Assembly: GCA_022511285.1 (NCBI GenBank)
Contig: JAFLRW010000003.1
Span: 1-33,833 of the forward strand
Origin: Duncaniella sp.
Lineage (GTDB): Bacteria > Bacteroidota > Bacteroidia > Bacteroidales > Muribaculaceae
Length of the DNA: 33,833 nt
Reading direction: 5' to 3'
Shown: positions 1-7,659 of the stretch, one piece after another
Layout: every line of letters starts with the position of its first letter
How positions within the stretch are numbered: the stretch's first letter is position 1
Notes under the pieces: generated by a model
What the model saw: the letters and a program-made list of their open reading frames with translations, nothing else
What the model was told of the DNA's origin: nothing
The model's database searches: none
Translations under genes and position numbers: made by a program

Positions 1-2674
1 CCAGAAGTTCGTTGTTATCCTCGATGGCTCCGGTGTTATCGGCGGCCGAAGCCACTTCAACGCCATCTACATATAGATACAGGGTCTTATTATAAGTGTC
101 GCGCACCATAACGACGTGATGCCACTCGTTGTCAAACCATTTGCCGGCATCTTTGACGTATGCTTGACTTTTCTCTTTATCGTCATCTATGGCAAAATAG
201 AGCACACCGTCTTTCAGCTCCAAGCCAATCCAATGGCCGGTGGCTCCGGTTTCGGCATTGGCTGAGTGTGAGCCTTTGTGAAAAATGTAGGCTGCAGTGT
301 CGTTTGATTTCATCCACATCTCGATGCTGAAGTCGCGTGCTCCGAGTTGTATGTCGGGATAGGCGGTCTGAGTATAGTAGGCGGTGCCGTCAAAGTAAGC
401 TGCACCACCTTTTTTGCCCTCTACAGCGGTGGCGGGAGTGGTGCCGGCTGAAACGGCCTCGCCCTCCACATGGTTGATGATAGTGGCCCCGACGTTGTCA
501 AACGAGTAGTAGGCGAGCGGCTTGAGCACTATCACGCGGTTCACTTTGAGCTTGATTTGATATTGGGCTTCATCACCCTCTACGGCTCCTGTGGTGCTGA
601 CGGTGACAATGTAGTCGCCCTCGGCTGTAGGTGTGCCGCTCAGTGTTCCTGTGAGTGTCGCGGCATCGTATGCCCAAGTCAGTCCCTCGGGGAGCTCGCC
701 GGCCACAAGACCGGTGGCGTTGCGCGCCTTGAGGCTCACGGGTTCGATGGCATCGCCGAGTGTCACCATCTGCGAGGAGGGACCCTTGCTCAGAAGGATA
801 GCTGCTTGGGTGTCAAATTCATCTTCAGGGGAGAAGCTGGGGTGGGGCGGCTGATTGTATGCCGTGTTCTGCCAAGCGATAGCCATACGATACTGATGGT
901 CTTGCATCAGTGTGTTTATCTTATAGTTGGTGGGTATGGTTGTGGTGAAGATGAGCAGGTCGCTCTGTGTAGTCCCGTCGTGGAGTATCACCTCCTCGCG
1001 CCAGTCGCCAAAGAGGTCGGCCTGGAGGTTAGGAGTATTCTTTGTGCCGTTGCAGGCTGCTGCGTTGCTGTATTGCGAGAAGTCGGCAATAGTGTGGATT
1101 TTCGAGAAATCGGGTTCCGGTTTTTGGATAATGGTGCCGTCGAGACACTCGTCGAGCAGATCGCCGTCCCAATATATGCGGAAGTTGATTGATGGGCGGT
1201 TGTTGGCTATCGCCACGCCCTGTGAGTAGACGCTTGCATCTGATGCAGCCCAATATTCATAGCCGGGATAGTTGGGCGAGACGTTGGCTGCAATGCCGCG
1301 ACCTATATCATTGCCGCTCTGAGGCTTGGAGAAGATAATGGTGCCGGTACGTGCATCGCGCATCTCGGTGTCGTAGGGGTATTTTGCCTCTTTTGATTCG
1401 TGAGGCATAAACACTTGCAGCCCTTCGCGGTCAGGTATCATCTTGGCCAAGTGAAGCGCATCGCCGTGACCCTCGATGTTGTCTGAGTTGGGGTTGGTGC
1501 GATAGAGGAGTTTTCCGTCGTGGTCCAGACAAGCGGCACCATAGACTATCTCATCCTTGCCATCGCCATCCACGTCGCCCACTGACAGAGCGTGTGCGCC
1601 CTCGCCCCAGAGGTCCTTGCCTTTGGTTTTAGATTCGTGGAACCATACTTCCTGCAATTGGTTGTTTTTGAAGTCGACGGCCCAAACGAAAGCACAGCGA
1701 TAGTATCCGCGGGCCATAATCACTGAGGGATGCAGGCCGTCGAGATAGGCCACACCGGCAAGATAGCGGTCTGCACGATTACAATATTCATCGCCCCAGA
1801 TGCTGGTGCTCACATAATCATAGGCGGGCTTGTAGGCTATCGTGCTAAGCGCTTCGCCGGTTTTGCCGGAGAAGCAGGTGAGGTATTCCTTGCCTCCGCG
1901 CACATGGCCGAGAATCTTGGAGGGATTATCGACGTGCATACGATAGTCTTCGGTCTCGCTGTCGCCGGGCATCAACACCCAGTTGCCTTTGCCGTCCTTT
2001 GTGCCGGGAGCGGTTTTGCAGATGAGTTCTGCCGAGCCGTCGCCGTCAAAGTCGTAGACCATAAACTGTGTATAGTGATTGCCAGAGCGGATGTTGTGCC
2101 CAAGGTCAATGCGCCACAGCTTTGTGCCGTCTAATTTGTAGCAGTCAATGATGGTCGGACCTGTAAAGCCTGACGATGCGCTGTCCTTAGCATCAGAGGG
2201 CATCCACTTTACAAAGAGTTCATATACGCCGTCGCCGTCAACATCGCCAACCGAGAGGTCGTCGGGAGTGTATGTATAGGAGTGCTTGGCGCCGTTGTCG
2301 GGACCCACTTGTCCTCCGGCGGGGCGGTCAAGATGGACCTTCATATATGGCTGGGCCCAAGCGGCACAGCTTCCGGTGTCGAAAGTCGTGCCGTTGGCTA
2401 TTGCGCGCACCTCGTAGGTGGCGCCTGCGGTGCCTGCGGCATCAGTGAAGTTGGTTTTACGCGAAATCGGCTCTGAGTTGATTTTTGTGCCGTCACGATA
2501 GATGTCAAAGGTGGTTTCCGGAGCATCAGTAACGAGCGCGCGCCAGGAGATAAAAACACCGGCGTCGCTGTTGACCGCAACTACGCCGCGGTCCAGATAC
2601 TCTGCCTGTGGAGTAGCGGCTGCGGCCGTGAGAGCCGTTGCTGCCAGACAAGTAAGCAGGGATTTTTTAATCAT
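1..2674 (-). CDS. Rhamnogalacturonan lyase-like secreted protein (PL11 type) with LamG-like C-terminal domain, partial
   Basis: The reading frame runs from an ATG at 2674 to the window edge without a stop (891 codons), so the C terminus is missing. It starts with a signal peptide (MIKKSLLTCLAATALTAAAA). Next comes an Fn3-like region at about residues 25-105, then a long catalytic region with repeated calcium-loop-like motifs (VGDVDGDGVYELFVKW, VYDFDGDGSAELICKT, VGDVDGDGKDEIVYGA). These are typical of the eight-bladed propeller of polysaccharide lyase family 11, which cleaves the rhamnogalacturonan I backbone of pectin. An Ig-like segment follows at about 620-700, and a LamG/concanavalin-like domain starts near 718 and continues past the edge. 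The family is recognised from the DGDG loops and order of domains. The LamG part probably binds carbohydrate (inference). No Bacteroidetes promoter motif is obvious upstream; the gene follows asnS on the same strand but is separated from it by a strong hairpin. No SusC/SusD genes are visible on this side. Confidence 0.85.
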   Translation of the reverse strand, partial: MIKKSLLTCLAATALTAAAATPQAEYLDRGVVAVNSDAGVFISWRALVTDAPETTFDIYRDGTKINSEPISRKTNFTDAAGTAGATYEVRAIANGTTFDTGSCAAWAQPYMKVHLDRPAGGQVGPDNGAKHSYTYTPDDLSVGDVDGDGVYELFVKWMPSDAKDSASSGFTGPTIIDCYKLDGTKLWRIDLGHNIRSGNHYTQFMVYDFDGDGSAELICKTAPGTKDGKGNWVLMPGDSETEDYRMHVDNPSKILGHVRGGKEYLTCFSGKTGEALSTIAYKPAYDYVSTSIWGDEYCNRADRYLAGVAYLDGLHPSVIMARGYYRCAFVWAVDFKNNQLQEVWFHESKTKGKDLWGEGAHALSVGDVDGDGKDEIVYGAACLDHDGKLLYRTNPNSDNIEGHGDALHLAKMIPDREGLQVFMPHESKEAKYPYDTEMRDARTGTIIFSKPQSGNDIGRGIAANVSPNYPGYEYWAASDASVYSQGVAIANNRPSINFRIYWDGDLLDECLDGTIIQKPEPDFSKIHTIADFSQYSNAAACNGTKNTPNLQADLFGDWREEVILHDGTTQSDLLIFTTTIPTNYKINTLMQDHQYRMAIAWQNTAYNQPPHPSFSPEDEFDTQAAILLSKGPSSQMVTLGDAIEPVSLKARNATGLVAGELPEGLTWAYDAATLTGTLSGTPTAEGDYIVTVSTTGAVEGDEAQYQIKLKVNRVIVLKPLAYYSFDNVGATIINHVEGEAVSAGTTPATAVEGKKGGAAYFDGTAYYTQTAYPDIQLGARDFSIEMWMKSNDTAAYIFHKGSHSANAETGATGHWIGLELKDGVLYFAIDDDKEKSQAYVKDAGKWFDNEWHHVVMVRDTYNKTLYLYVDGVEVASAADNTGAIEDNNELL

Positions 2675-2708
2675 TTGGTATTGGATTATGGGGTTAAGTC
2701 TGAATGTT

Positions 2709-2752
2709 TAAGGCAAATAGGGCTCGATGGCTTTTAAGCCCTATTTGCCTTA
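2709..2752 (-). terminator. Strong hairpin downstream of asnS, probable terminator
   Basis: Two perfect 16-bp arms (TAAGGCAAATAGGGCT at 2709-2724 and its reverse complement at 2737-2752) flank a 12-nt loop. It lies 29 nt past the asnS stop and 34 nt upstream of the lyase start. No clear U-run follows on the minus strand, so intrinsic termination is likely but not certain; it could also protect the asnS mRNA 3' end. Confidence 0.6.
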
Positions 2753-2781
2753 TATTTAGGAGTTGCTTGTGTGTGCTCAAA

Positions 2782-4173
2782 TCAGAATTCTGCCTTGCCC
2801 GGTGTGCGCGGGAAGGGGATTACGTCGCGGATGTTTGTCATACCGGTGACAAAGAGCACCAGACGCTCAAATCCGAGACCAAAACCTGAGTGAGGCACGG
2901 TGCCGAAACGGCGGGTGTCGAGATACCACCACATATCTTTCATGGGGATATGCAGCTCTTCGATGCGTGTGAGCAGTTTATCATAGTCAGCCTCGCGCTC
3001 CGAGCCTCCTATTATCTCTCCGATATGTGGGAATAGCACATCCATAGCGCGGACGGTCTTGCCGTCCTCGTTCTGCTTCATATAGAATGCCTTGATTTCC
3101 TTGGGATAGTCGGTGAGGATTACAGGCTTCTTGAAATGCTCCTCCACAAGATAACGCTCATGCTCGCTCTGGAGGTCGGTGCCCCAGTGGACGGGGAACT
3201 CAAATTTCTTGCCCGAAGCTTCAAGGATTTTCACACCCTCGCCGTAGGGGAGGCGCACGAAGTCATTCTCTACCACAAACTTAAGACGCTCGGTCAGCCC
3301 TTTGTCAAAACGCTCTTCGAGGAATTTGATATCGTCTTCACAGTTCTCGAGAGCGTAGGTGATACAGTATTTCAGAAATTCCTCTGCGAGGTCCATATTG
3401 TCTGTGATGTCATAGAATGCCATTTCGGGTTCTATCATCCAGAACTCTGAGAGGTGGCGCGGAGTGTTGGAGTTTTCAGCGCGGAATGTGGGACCAAATG
3501 TGTAAATCTGCCCTAAGGCCGTGGCTCCGAGCTCTCCTTCAAGCTGGCCGGATACGGTCAGTGAGGTGTGTTTCCCAAAGAAGTCTTTTGAGTAGTCTGT
3601 TTTTCCCTCTTCAGTCTTGGGGAGGTTGTCGAGGTCAAGTGTCGTGACCTGGAACATTGCTCCGGCACCTTCGGCGTCAGAGGCTGTGATGAGGGGAGTG
3701 TGGAGGTAATAGAACCCTCTCTCGTTGAAAAACTTGTGGATGGCAAATGCCAGTGCGCTACGCACTCTGAGCACAGCCCCGAAGAAGTTTGAACGCGGAC
3801 GAAGATGTGCTATCTCGCGCATGTATTCAAGCGTGTGTCCCTTCTTCTGCAGGGGGTATGTTGCGGGGTCGGCGGTGCCATACAGTTCAAGGGTGTCGGC
3901 CTGTATTTCACAGCTCTGGCCCTTGCCCATTGACTCCACCAATTTGCCTGTGACACGGATGCTTGAGCCGGTGGTGACCGGTTTTAGTTCTTCATCCGTG
4001 AATTTGGTCATATCGAGCACCACTTGGATGTTGTTGATAGTGGAGCCGTCGTTGAGCTGTATGAACTGCACATGCTTGTTTCCGCGGCGAGTGCGCACCC
4101 AGCCTTTAGCTTCTACTACGGTGCCTATAAGGCTCGGCGTGGTGAGCAGATTCTTTATGCTTGTTCGTTTCAT
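2782..4173 (-). CDS. asnS: Asparagine--tRNA ligase
   Basis: This 463-residue cytoplasmic class II aminoacyl-tRNA synthetase charges tRNA-Asn with asparagine. Residues 15-100 form the OB-fold anticodon-binding domain. The catalytic core shows class II motif 2 (FRAENSNTPRHLSEF, about 230-244) and motif 3 (GFGLGFER, 430-437). Length and motifs fit bacterial AsnRS rather than AspRS, which is longer and carries a GAD insertion. The gene starts 25 nt after the stop of the rluB-like gene, which suggests co-transcription, and is followed by a strong hairpin. No missing catalytic residue was noticed. Identification is firm. Confidence 0.97.
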   Translation of the reverse strand: MKRTSIKNLLTTPSLIGTVVEAKGWVRTRRGNKHVQFIQLNDGSTINNIQVVLDMTKFTDEELKPVTTGSSIRVTGKLVESMGKGQSCEIQADTLELYGTADPATYPLQKKGHTLEYMREIAHLRPRSNFFGAVLRVRSALAFAIHKFFNERGFYYLHTPLITASDAEGAGAMFQVTTLDLDNLPKTEEGKTDYSKDFFGKHTSLTVSGQLEGELGATALGQIYTFGPTFRAENSNTPRHLSEFWMIEPEMAFYDITDNMDLAEEFLKYCITYALENCEDDIKFLEERFDKGLTERLKFVVENDFVRLPYGEGVKILEASGKKFEFPVHWGTDLQSEHERYLVEEHFKKPVILTDYPKEIKAFYMKQNEDGKTVRAMDVLFPHIGEIIGGSEREADYDKLLTRIEELHIPMKDMWWYLDTRRFGTVPHSGFGLGFERLVLFVTGMTNIRDVIPFPRTPGKAEF

Positions 4174-4198
4174 TATGTATCTATGATGTCAGAGATGT

Positions 4199-5692
4199 TT
4201 ATTCAAATGAGCCCATTTTGAGGAAATTAACCTCCTCCTGTGTGAGGTAGCGCCAGCGTCCGCGGGGTAGATTTTTCTTGGTGAGGCCGGCAAAATAGAC
4301 GCGGTCAAGTTTGGTGACATGATAGCCGAGATGTTCGAAGATTCGGCGCACTATGCGGTTGCGGCCTGAATGAATCTCAATACCAGCCTGATTGCGGTCA
4401 GTCTCGGTGGCGTATGATATTGCGTCGGCGTGGATAGGCCCGTCCTCAAGCTCGATGCCGTCGGCAATGCGCTGCATATCCTCTTCGGCAATATCCTTGT
4501 CAGTCCACACGTGATAGATTTTTTTCTTCACAAATTTGGGGTGTGTGAGCTTAGAGGCCAAGTCGCCGTCGTTGGTGAGCAGGAGCACACCTGTGGTGTT
4601 GCGGTCGAGACGCCCTACGGGATAGACACGCTCTTCGCAAGCCCCTTTGATGATGTCAAGCACTGTGAGGCGGCCATTCGGGTCGTCGGATGTGGTGACG
4701 CAGTCTTTGGGCTTGTTGAGCAGAATGTAGCATTTGCTTTCAAGTGTCACCACTTTGCCGTCATATTCCACAACGTCGCTGTGTGTGATTTTGGTGCCAA
4801 GTTCGGTGACCACTTCGCCGTTCACTTTTACAAGGCCGTTCTGGATATACTCATCGGCTTCTCTACGAGAGCATATTCCGGCGTTGGCCATGTATTTGTT
4901 GAGGCGAATCTGTTCGTTAGGATCTGGCACTTCTACCTCGTACTGTATGCGTTTAGGACGCGGGGTGAAGCTGCGGCCACCTTGTGGCATCCCGTATTGG
5001 TTCTGGCGCTGAGGCTTGCCCCCTTGGCGATTATTGTTGTATCCCCCCTGGCGGTTATTGTTGTAATAACCTCCTTGGCGGTTGTTATTGTATCCACCCT
5101 GGCGAGGCTGATATCCGCCCTGGTCGTTATTGTATTCGCCTTGCTGCTGGCGGGGTTGGTATCCCCCCTGGCGGTTGTTATATCCGTTTTGGCGGGGTTG
5201 ATACCCTCCCTGACGGTTGTTGTATCCGCCCTGGCGGTTATAGTTGTTGTGGCGTGGCTGATAGCCTGTCTGTTCGCCCTCGGCAGCTTCAGTCTGTTCT
5301 GTTGCTATGCCCTCTGTGGGTTGTCCCTCGGTGTGAGGCACATAGGGACGGTATCCCCCTTGTTGATATCCCCCTTGGCGATTGTTATAGCGAGGCTGAT
5401 ATCCACCCTGGCGGTGATAACCATTGTTATTATTATAGCGAGGCTGATATCCTCCTTGACGGTTGTAGCCGCCGCCATTATTGTTATAGCGAGGCTGATA
5501 CCCTGTGTGGCGAGGTTGGTAACCCCCTTGGTAATGTTGTTGCCCCTCTTCCGCGCTTTTCTGTTCAGCGGAGTAATCTGTAGTAGAAGAATATGACGAC
5601 AATAATTCACTGCCCGTCTCCGGATTATCGGAAGAGACAGGGCGCGGAGCGCTTATGCGCGGGCGTTTGCCTTTCTTTTCGTTGCTATCCAT
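4199..5692 (-). CDS. rluB: RluB-type 23S rRNA pseudouridine synthase with long low-complexity N-terminal extension
   Basis: The C-terminal half is a standard RsuA/RluB/RluF family enzyme. An S4 RNA-binding domain (RLNKYMANAGICSRREAD) begins near residue 262, and the catalytic pseudouridine synthase domain carries the conserved GRLDRNTTG motif with the presumed nucleophile Asp363. RluB modifies helix 80/89-region uridines of 23S rRNA in characterised bacteria; the exact target here is inferred. The N-terminal ~235 residues are a disordered Gly/Tyr/Gln/Asn/Arg tract with eight GYQPR units and about ten RQGG units, split by an acidic Glu/Thr/Gln-rich stretch. Such tails occur on Bacteroidetes RluB homologues, but this one is long. 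The encoding DNA (about 5020-5550) is an imperfect tandem repeat. Likely first gene of an rluB-asnS operon. Confidence 0.9.
   Translation of the reverse strand: MDSNEKKGKRPRISAPRPVSSDNPETGSELLSSYSSTTDYSAEQKSAEEGQQHYQGGYQPRHTGYQPRYNNNGGGYNRQGGYQPRYNNNNGYHRQGGYQPRYNNRQGGYQQGGYRPYVPHTEGQPTEGIATEQTEAAEGEQTGYQPRHNNYNRQGGYNNRQGGYQPRQNGYNNRQGGYQPRQQQGEYNNDQGGYQPRQGGYNNNRQGGYYNNNRQGGYNNNRQGGKPQRQNQYGMPQGGRSFTPRPKRIQYEVEVPDPNEQIRLNKYMANAGICSRREADEYIQNGLVKVNGEVVTELGTKITHSDVVEYDGKVVTLESKCYILLNKPKDCVTTSDDPNGRLTVLDIIKGACEERVYPVGRLDRNTTGVLLLTNDGDLASKLTHPKFVKKKIYHVWTDKDIAEEDMQRIADGIELEDGPIHADAISYATETDRNQAGIEIHSGRNRIVRRIFEHLGYHVTKLDRVYFAGLTKKNLPRGRWRYLTQEEVNFLKMGSFE
5020..5550. repeat. Imperfect tandem coding repeat in the rluB N-terminal region
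   Basis: The DNA repeats short units encoding GGYQPR, NNRQGG and similar blocks, visible on the plus strand as recurring cctggcggtt, cgaggctgatat and ccttggcgatt strings. Unit lengths vary but stay in multiples of three, so the frame is kept. Such a tract is prone to slippage and length change between strains. Confidence 0.8.
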
Positions 5693-5844
5693 AACTGATT
5701 TTCCTTTTTCGAGCCGGCCTCCCGGTCGTTCTTGTTAATTGTAATATTTGTGGAGTCTCTCTATAAAGAACCTTATTGGAACTTGATTTATATTTTTTGA
5801 ACCTTAATTTGTGTATATGAACAGCATATAGTATGCTATGTTTG

Positions 5845-5875
5845 CAAAAATACGCAAAAAAATCGATATAACAAT
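5845..5875 (-). promoter_or_regulatory. Putative Bacteroidetes promoter for rluB-asnS
   Basis: On the minus strand a -33-like ATTG (5872-5875) is followed after 19 nt by TATTTTTG (5845-5852), which matches TAnnTTTG. The predicted transcript start is near 5838, giving a leader of about 145 nt. A small palindrome (AGCATA-tag-TATGCT, 5823-5837) lies right at the predicted start. Confidence 0.5.
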
Positions 5876-5895
5876 GATAAATGCGTCAAAATTAG

Positions 5896-5903
5896 TAACT
5901 TTG
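5896..5903 (+). promoter_or_regulatory. -7 element just upstream of the cyclophilin gene
   Basis: TAACTTTG matches the Bacteroidetes -7 consensus TAnnTTTG and ends 4 nt before the ATG at 5908. No good -33 TTTG is seen 19-23 nt upstream. If used, transcription would begin at or next to the start codon, giving a leaderless or nearly leaderless mRNA. Confidence 0.4.
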
Positions 5904-5907
5904 AAAA

Positions 5908-6759
5908 ATGAAAGCAAAAATATTAACCATTTTGGTCGCCGTAAGCGCCCTTATCGGGCTTGCACAGACCTCTAAAACAACATTTTCAATGTCAGAACAA
6001 TCAAATGCGGGCGCTGATGTAAAAGTGCTCCTTAACACCTCGGTGGGCGACATCACCATTCTTCTCTACGGTGACACGCCTCGCCATCGTGACAATTTCA
6101 TAGCGCGAGTGAAGGCCGGCGACTATGACGGTGTGCTGTTTCATCGTGTGATTGACGATTTTATGGTGCAGACAGGCGACCCTACTTCTAAAAATGCTCC
6201 CAAGGGGAAGATGCTTGGCGGCGGCGACTCGGGGACACCTATTGATGCCGAAATTCTGTATCCCGAGCACTATCATCACCGCGGAGCCCTTGCCGCCGCT
6301 CGTCTTGGCGACAATGTTAACCCCGAGAGGCGGTCGTCAGGCTCACAGTTTTATATCGTCACCGGTAAGAAGTATACTCCGGCCCAGCTTGACCAGATGG
6401 AGCAGCAGGCTTTGATGAGACATAAACAGGATGTGTTTAATCAGCTTTGCGTTGAGCATCACGACTCTATTATGGCTTTGCGCCGCAATAGAGACCAAGT
6501 GGGTCTGCAGGCGCTGCAGGCGCAGCTCGTCAAGGAGACTGAGGCAAAGACGGCCGGCGATACGTCGCTCTATACTCCCGAAATGCGTGAAGCCTATATG
6601 CGGGTAGGAGGCACTCCTCATCTTGACGGCACATACACCGTATTCGGCAAGGTGCTTGAGGGGATGGATGTTGTGGAGAAGATTGAGGCGTCCGAGACTG
6701 ACGCTCACGATCGTCCGCTCGAAGATATAAAGATTATTTCAGCCAAGGTGATTCAATGA
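5908..6759 (+). CDS. Exported cyclophilin-type peptidyl-prolyl cis-trans isomerase
   Basis: This 283-residue protein has an N-terminal signal peptide (MKAKILTILVAVSALIGLAQ) and then a cyclophilin domain from about residue 38. It should catalyse cis-trans isomerisation of X-Pro bonds in the cell envelope. Cyclophilin landmarks are visible: FHRVIDDFMVQTGD (catalytic Arg), GSQFYIVT and a C-terminal HLDGTYTVFGKVLEGMDVVEKI. A charged, probably helical insertion of about 70 residues follows the GSQFYIVT motif; similar insertions are common in Bacteroidales cyclophilins. A second in-frame ATG at 5989 would lose the signal peptide, so 5908 is preferred. The stop codon overlaps the end of the convergent DUF5106 gene by 7 bp. 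Confidence 0.9.
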   Translation: MKAKILTILVAVSALIGLAQTSKTTFSMSEQSNAGADVKVLLNTSVGDITILLYGDTPRHRDNFIARVKAGDYDGVLFHRVIDDFMVQTGDPTSKNAPKGKMLGGGDSGTPIDAEILYPEHYHHRGALAAARLGDNVNPERRSSGSQFYIVTGKKYTPAQLDQMEQQALMRHKQDVFNQLCVEHHDSIMALRRNRDQVGLQALQAQLVKETEAKTAGDTSLYTPEMREAYMRVGGTPHLDGTYTVFGKVLEGMDVVEKIEASETDAHDRPLEDIKIISAKVIQ

Positions 6760-7655
6760 AAAATGCTGTCAGGGGTAATCTCTTTGGCGAGAACAATTCC
6801 TGACGGAGCAATTAGATAGAGAGAGGGCAACGTGCGGATAACGTATGTGCCCTCTTCCTGTAGGGTGCCGTCGTCATAGCCTGCGAGCCACTCTTTGGGG
6901 AAATTGCTCAATGTGTCGAGCCATAATTTATGCTCTTCGCCTGAGTAGATGGCCAGGACTGTAAGTGAACCGTCTGTTACAGCTGCTGTTATTCGGGTGT
7001 CGGCGGTCAGTTGGTCCATTACCTCGCGACAGTGAGAGCAGTCGGGATCATAGAATATCAACAGTAGGCGTGAGGAGGGGGCGGAGACTGTTGCAAGTGT
7101 TTTGTACAGAGATGTTTTGGCTCCGGATGGGGTCAGATACGGAAAATCAGAACAATTGTCGCCGGGACGATTCTTCAAGGCTCCGTCAAGCAGCATCCGC
7201 TGTCGGAGTTTTGCCATTTCGGCCACTGAATCATCTGCAATATAGCTGTGAAGGAACAGTATGAAATATTCCTCCGAGGCCACAGGCGATTCGATGTCAT
7301 AGAGATATCTTTCTGCGATATCCGCTATCAGGTATAAATCATTGTCGTTTTTGGCGGATATGTCAACGAGTCTATCGAATGCTGCCTGTCGGCTCTGATC
7401 CGAGGCGTATGGAAAGACCGAAATGAAATCGGCAAATGATTGTTCGACCGATATGCGAGAATAGGCTCTGAACCCTAAAGAGTCGGCTCCCACCGTATCC
7501 CAAAAGTGAGTGATGATGTAATCGGCTCTCTCTTGCGGAAGGCGTATGGAGGCCGGGACTTCAGGTAGAGGAATCGTTTGAGCGGAGGGAGCAGACGCCG
7601 AAGCAAGTCCGACAATAGCAAATAGCAATAGCCTTAGGATTTTCATCGGTGGCAT
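6753..7655 (-). CDS. DUF5106-like exported protein with thioredoxin fold
   Basis: This 300-residue protein has a signal peptide, a helical DUF5106-like N-terminal half, and a C-terminal thioredoxin-like domain at about residues 175-295. That domain contains the CxxC motif CSHC in the context LIFYDPDCSHCREVMD. The arrangement resembles the thioredoxin-fold lipoproteins and exported reductases of Bacteroidetes. The gene begins only 4 nt after the stop of the last fimbrillin-like gene, so it is probably the final gene of the fimbrial operon. A start at 7646 (fourth residue, MKILRLLL) would give a more typical signal peptide. The substrate is unknown. One possibility is disulfide handling of the cysteine-rich accessory subunits encoded just upstream (inference). 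It overlaps the convergent cyclophilin gene by 7 bp. Confidence 0.75.
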   Translation of the reverse strand: MPPMKILRLLLFAIVGLASASAPSAQTIPLPEVPASIRLPQERADYIITHFWDTVGADSLGFRAYSRISVEQSFADFISVFPYASDQSRQAAFDRLVDISAKNDNDLYLIADIAERYLYDIESPVASEEYFILFLHSYIADDSVAEMAKLRQRMLLDGALKNRPGDNCSDFPYLTPSGAKTSLYKTLATVSAPSSRLLLIFYDPDCSHCREVMDQLTADTRITAAVTDGSLTVLAIYSGEEHKLWLDTLSNFPKEWLAGYDDGTLQEEGTYVIRTLPSLYLIAPSGIVLAKEITPDSIFH

Positions 7656-7659
7656 AGGG

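Noticed and set aside
470..1192. Plus-strand 240-codon frame near the left edge
   Set aside because: It is antisense to the PL11 lyase, whose frame is open for 891 codons with calcium-loop motifs.
4430..5596. Long plus-strand frames opposite rluB (388 and 199 codons)
   Set aside because: They mirror the repeat-rich rluB coding strand, giving artificial hydrophobic or Gly/Cys-rich strings with no domain; the minus frame has clear S4 and catalytic motifs.
5823..5837. Palindrome AGCATA-tag-TATGCT as a defined operator
   Set aside because: It is short, AT-rich and lacks a linked regulator, so I only mention it with the rluB promoter.
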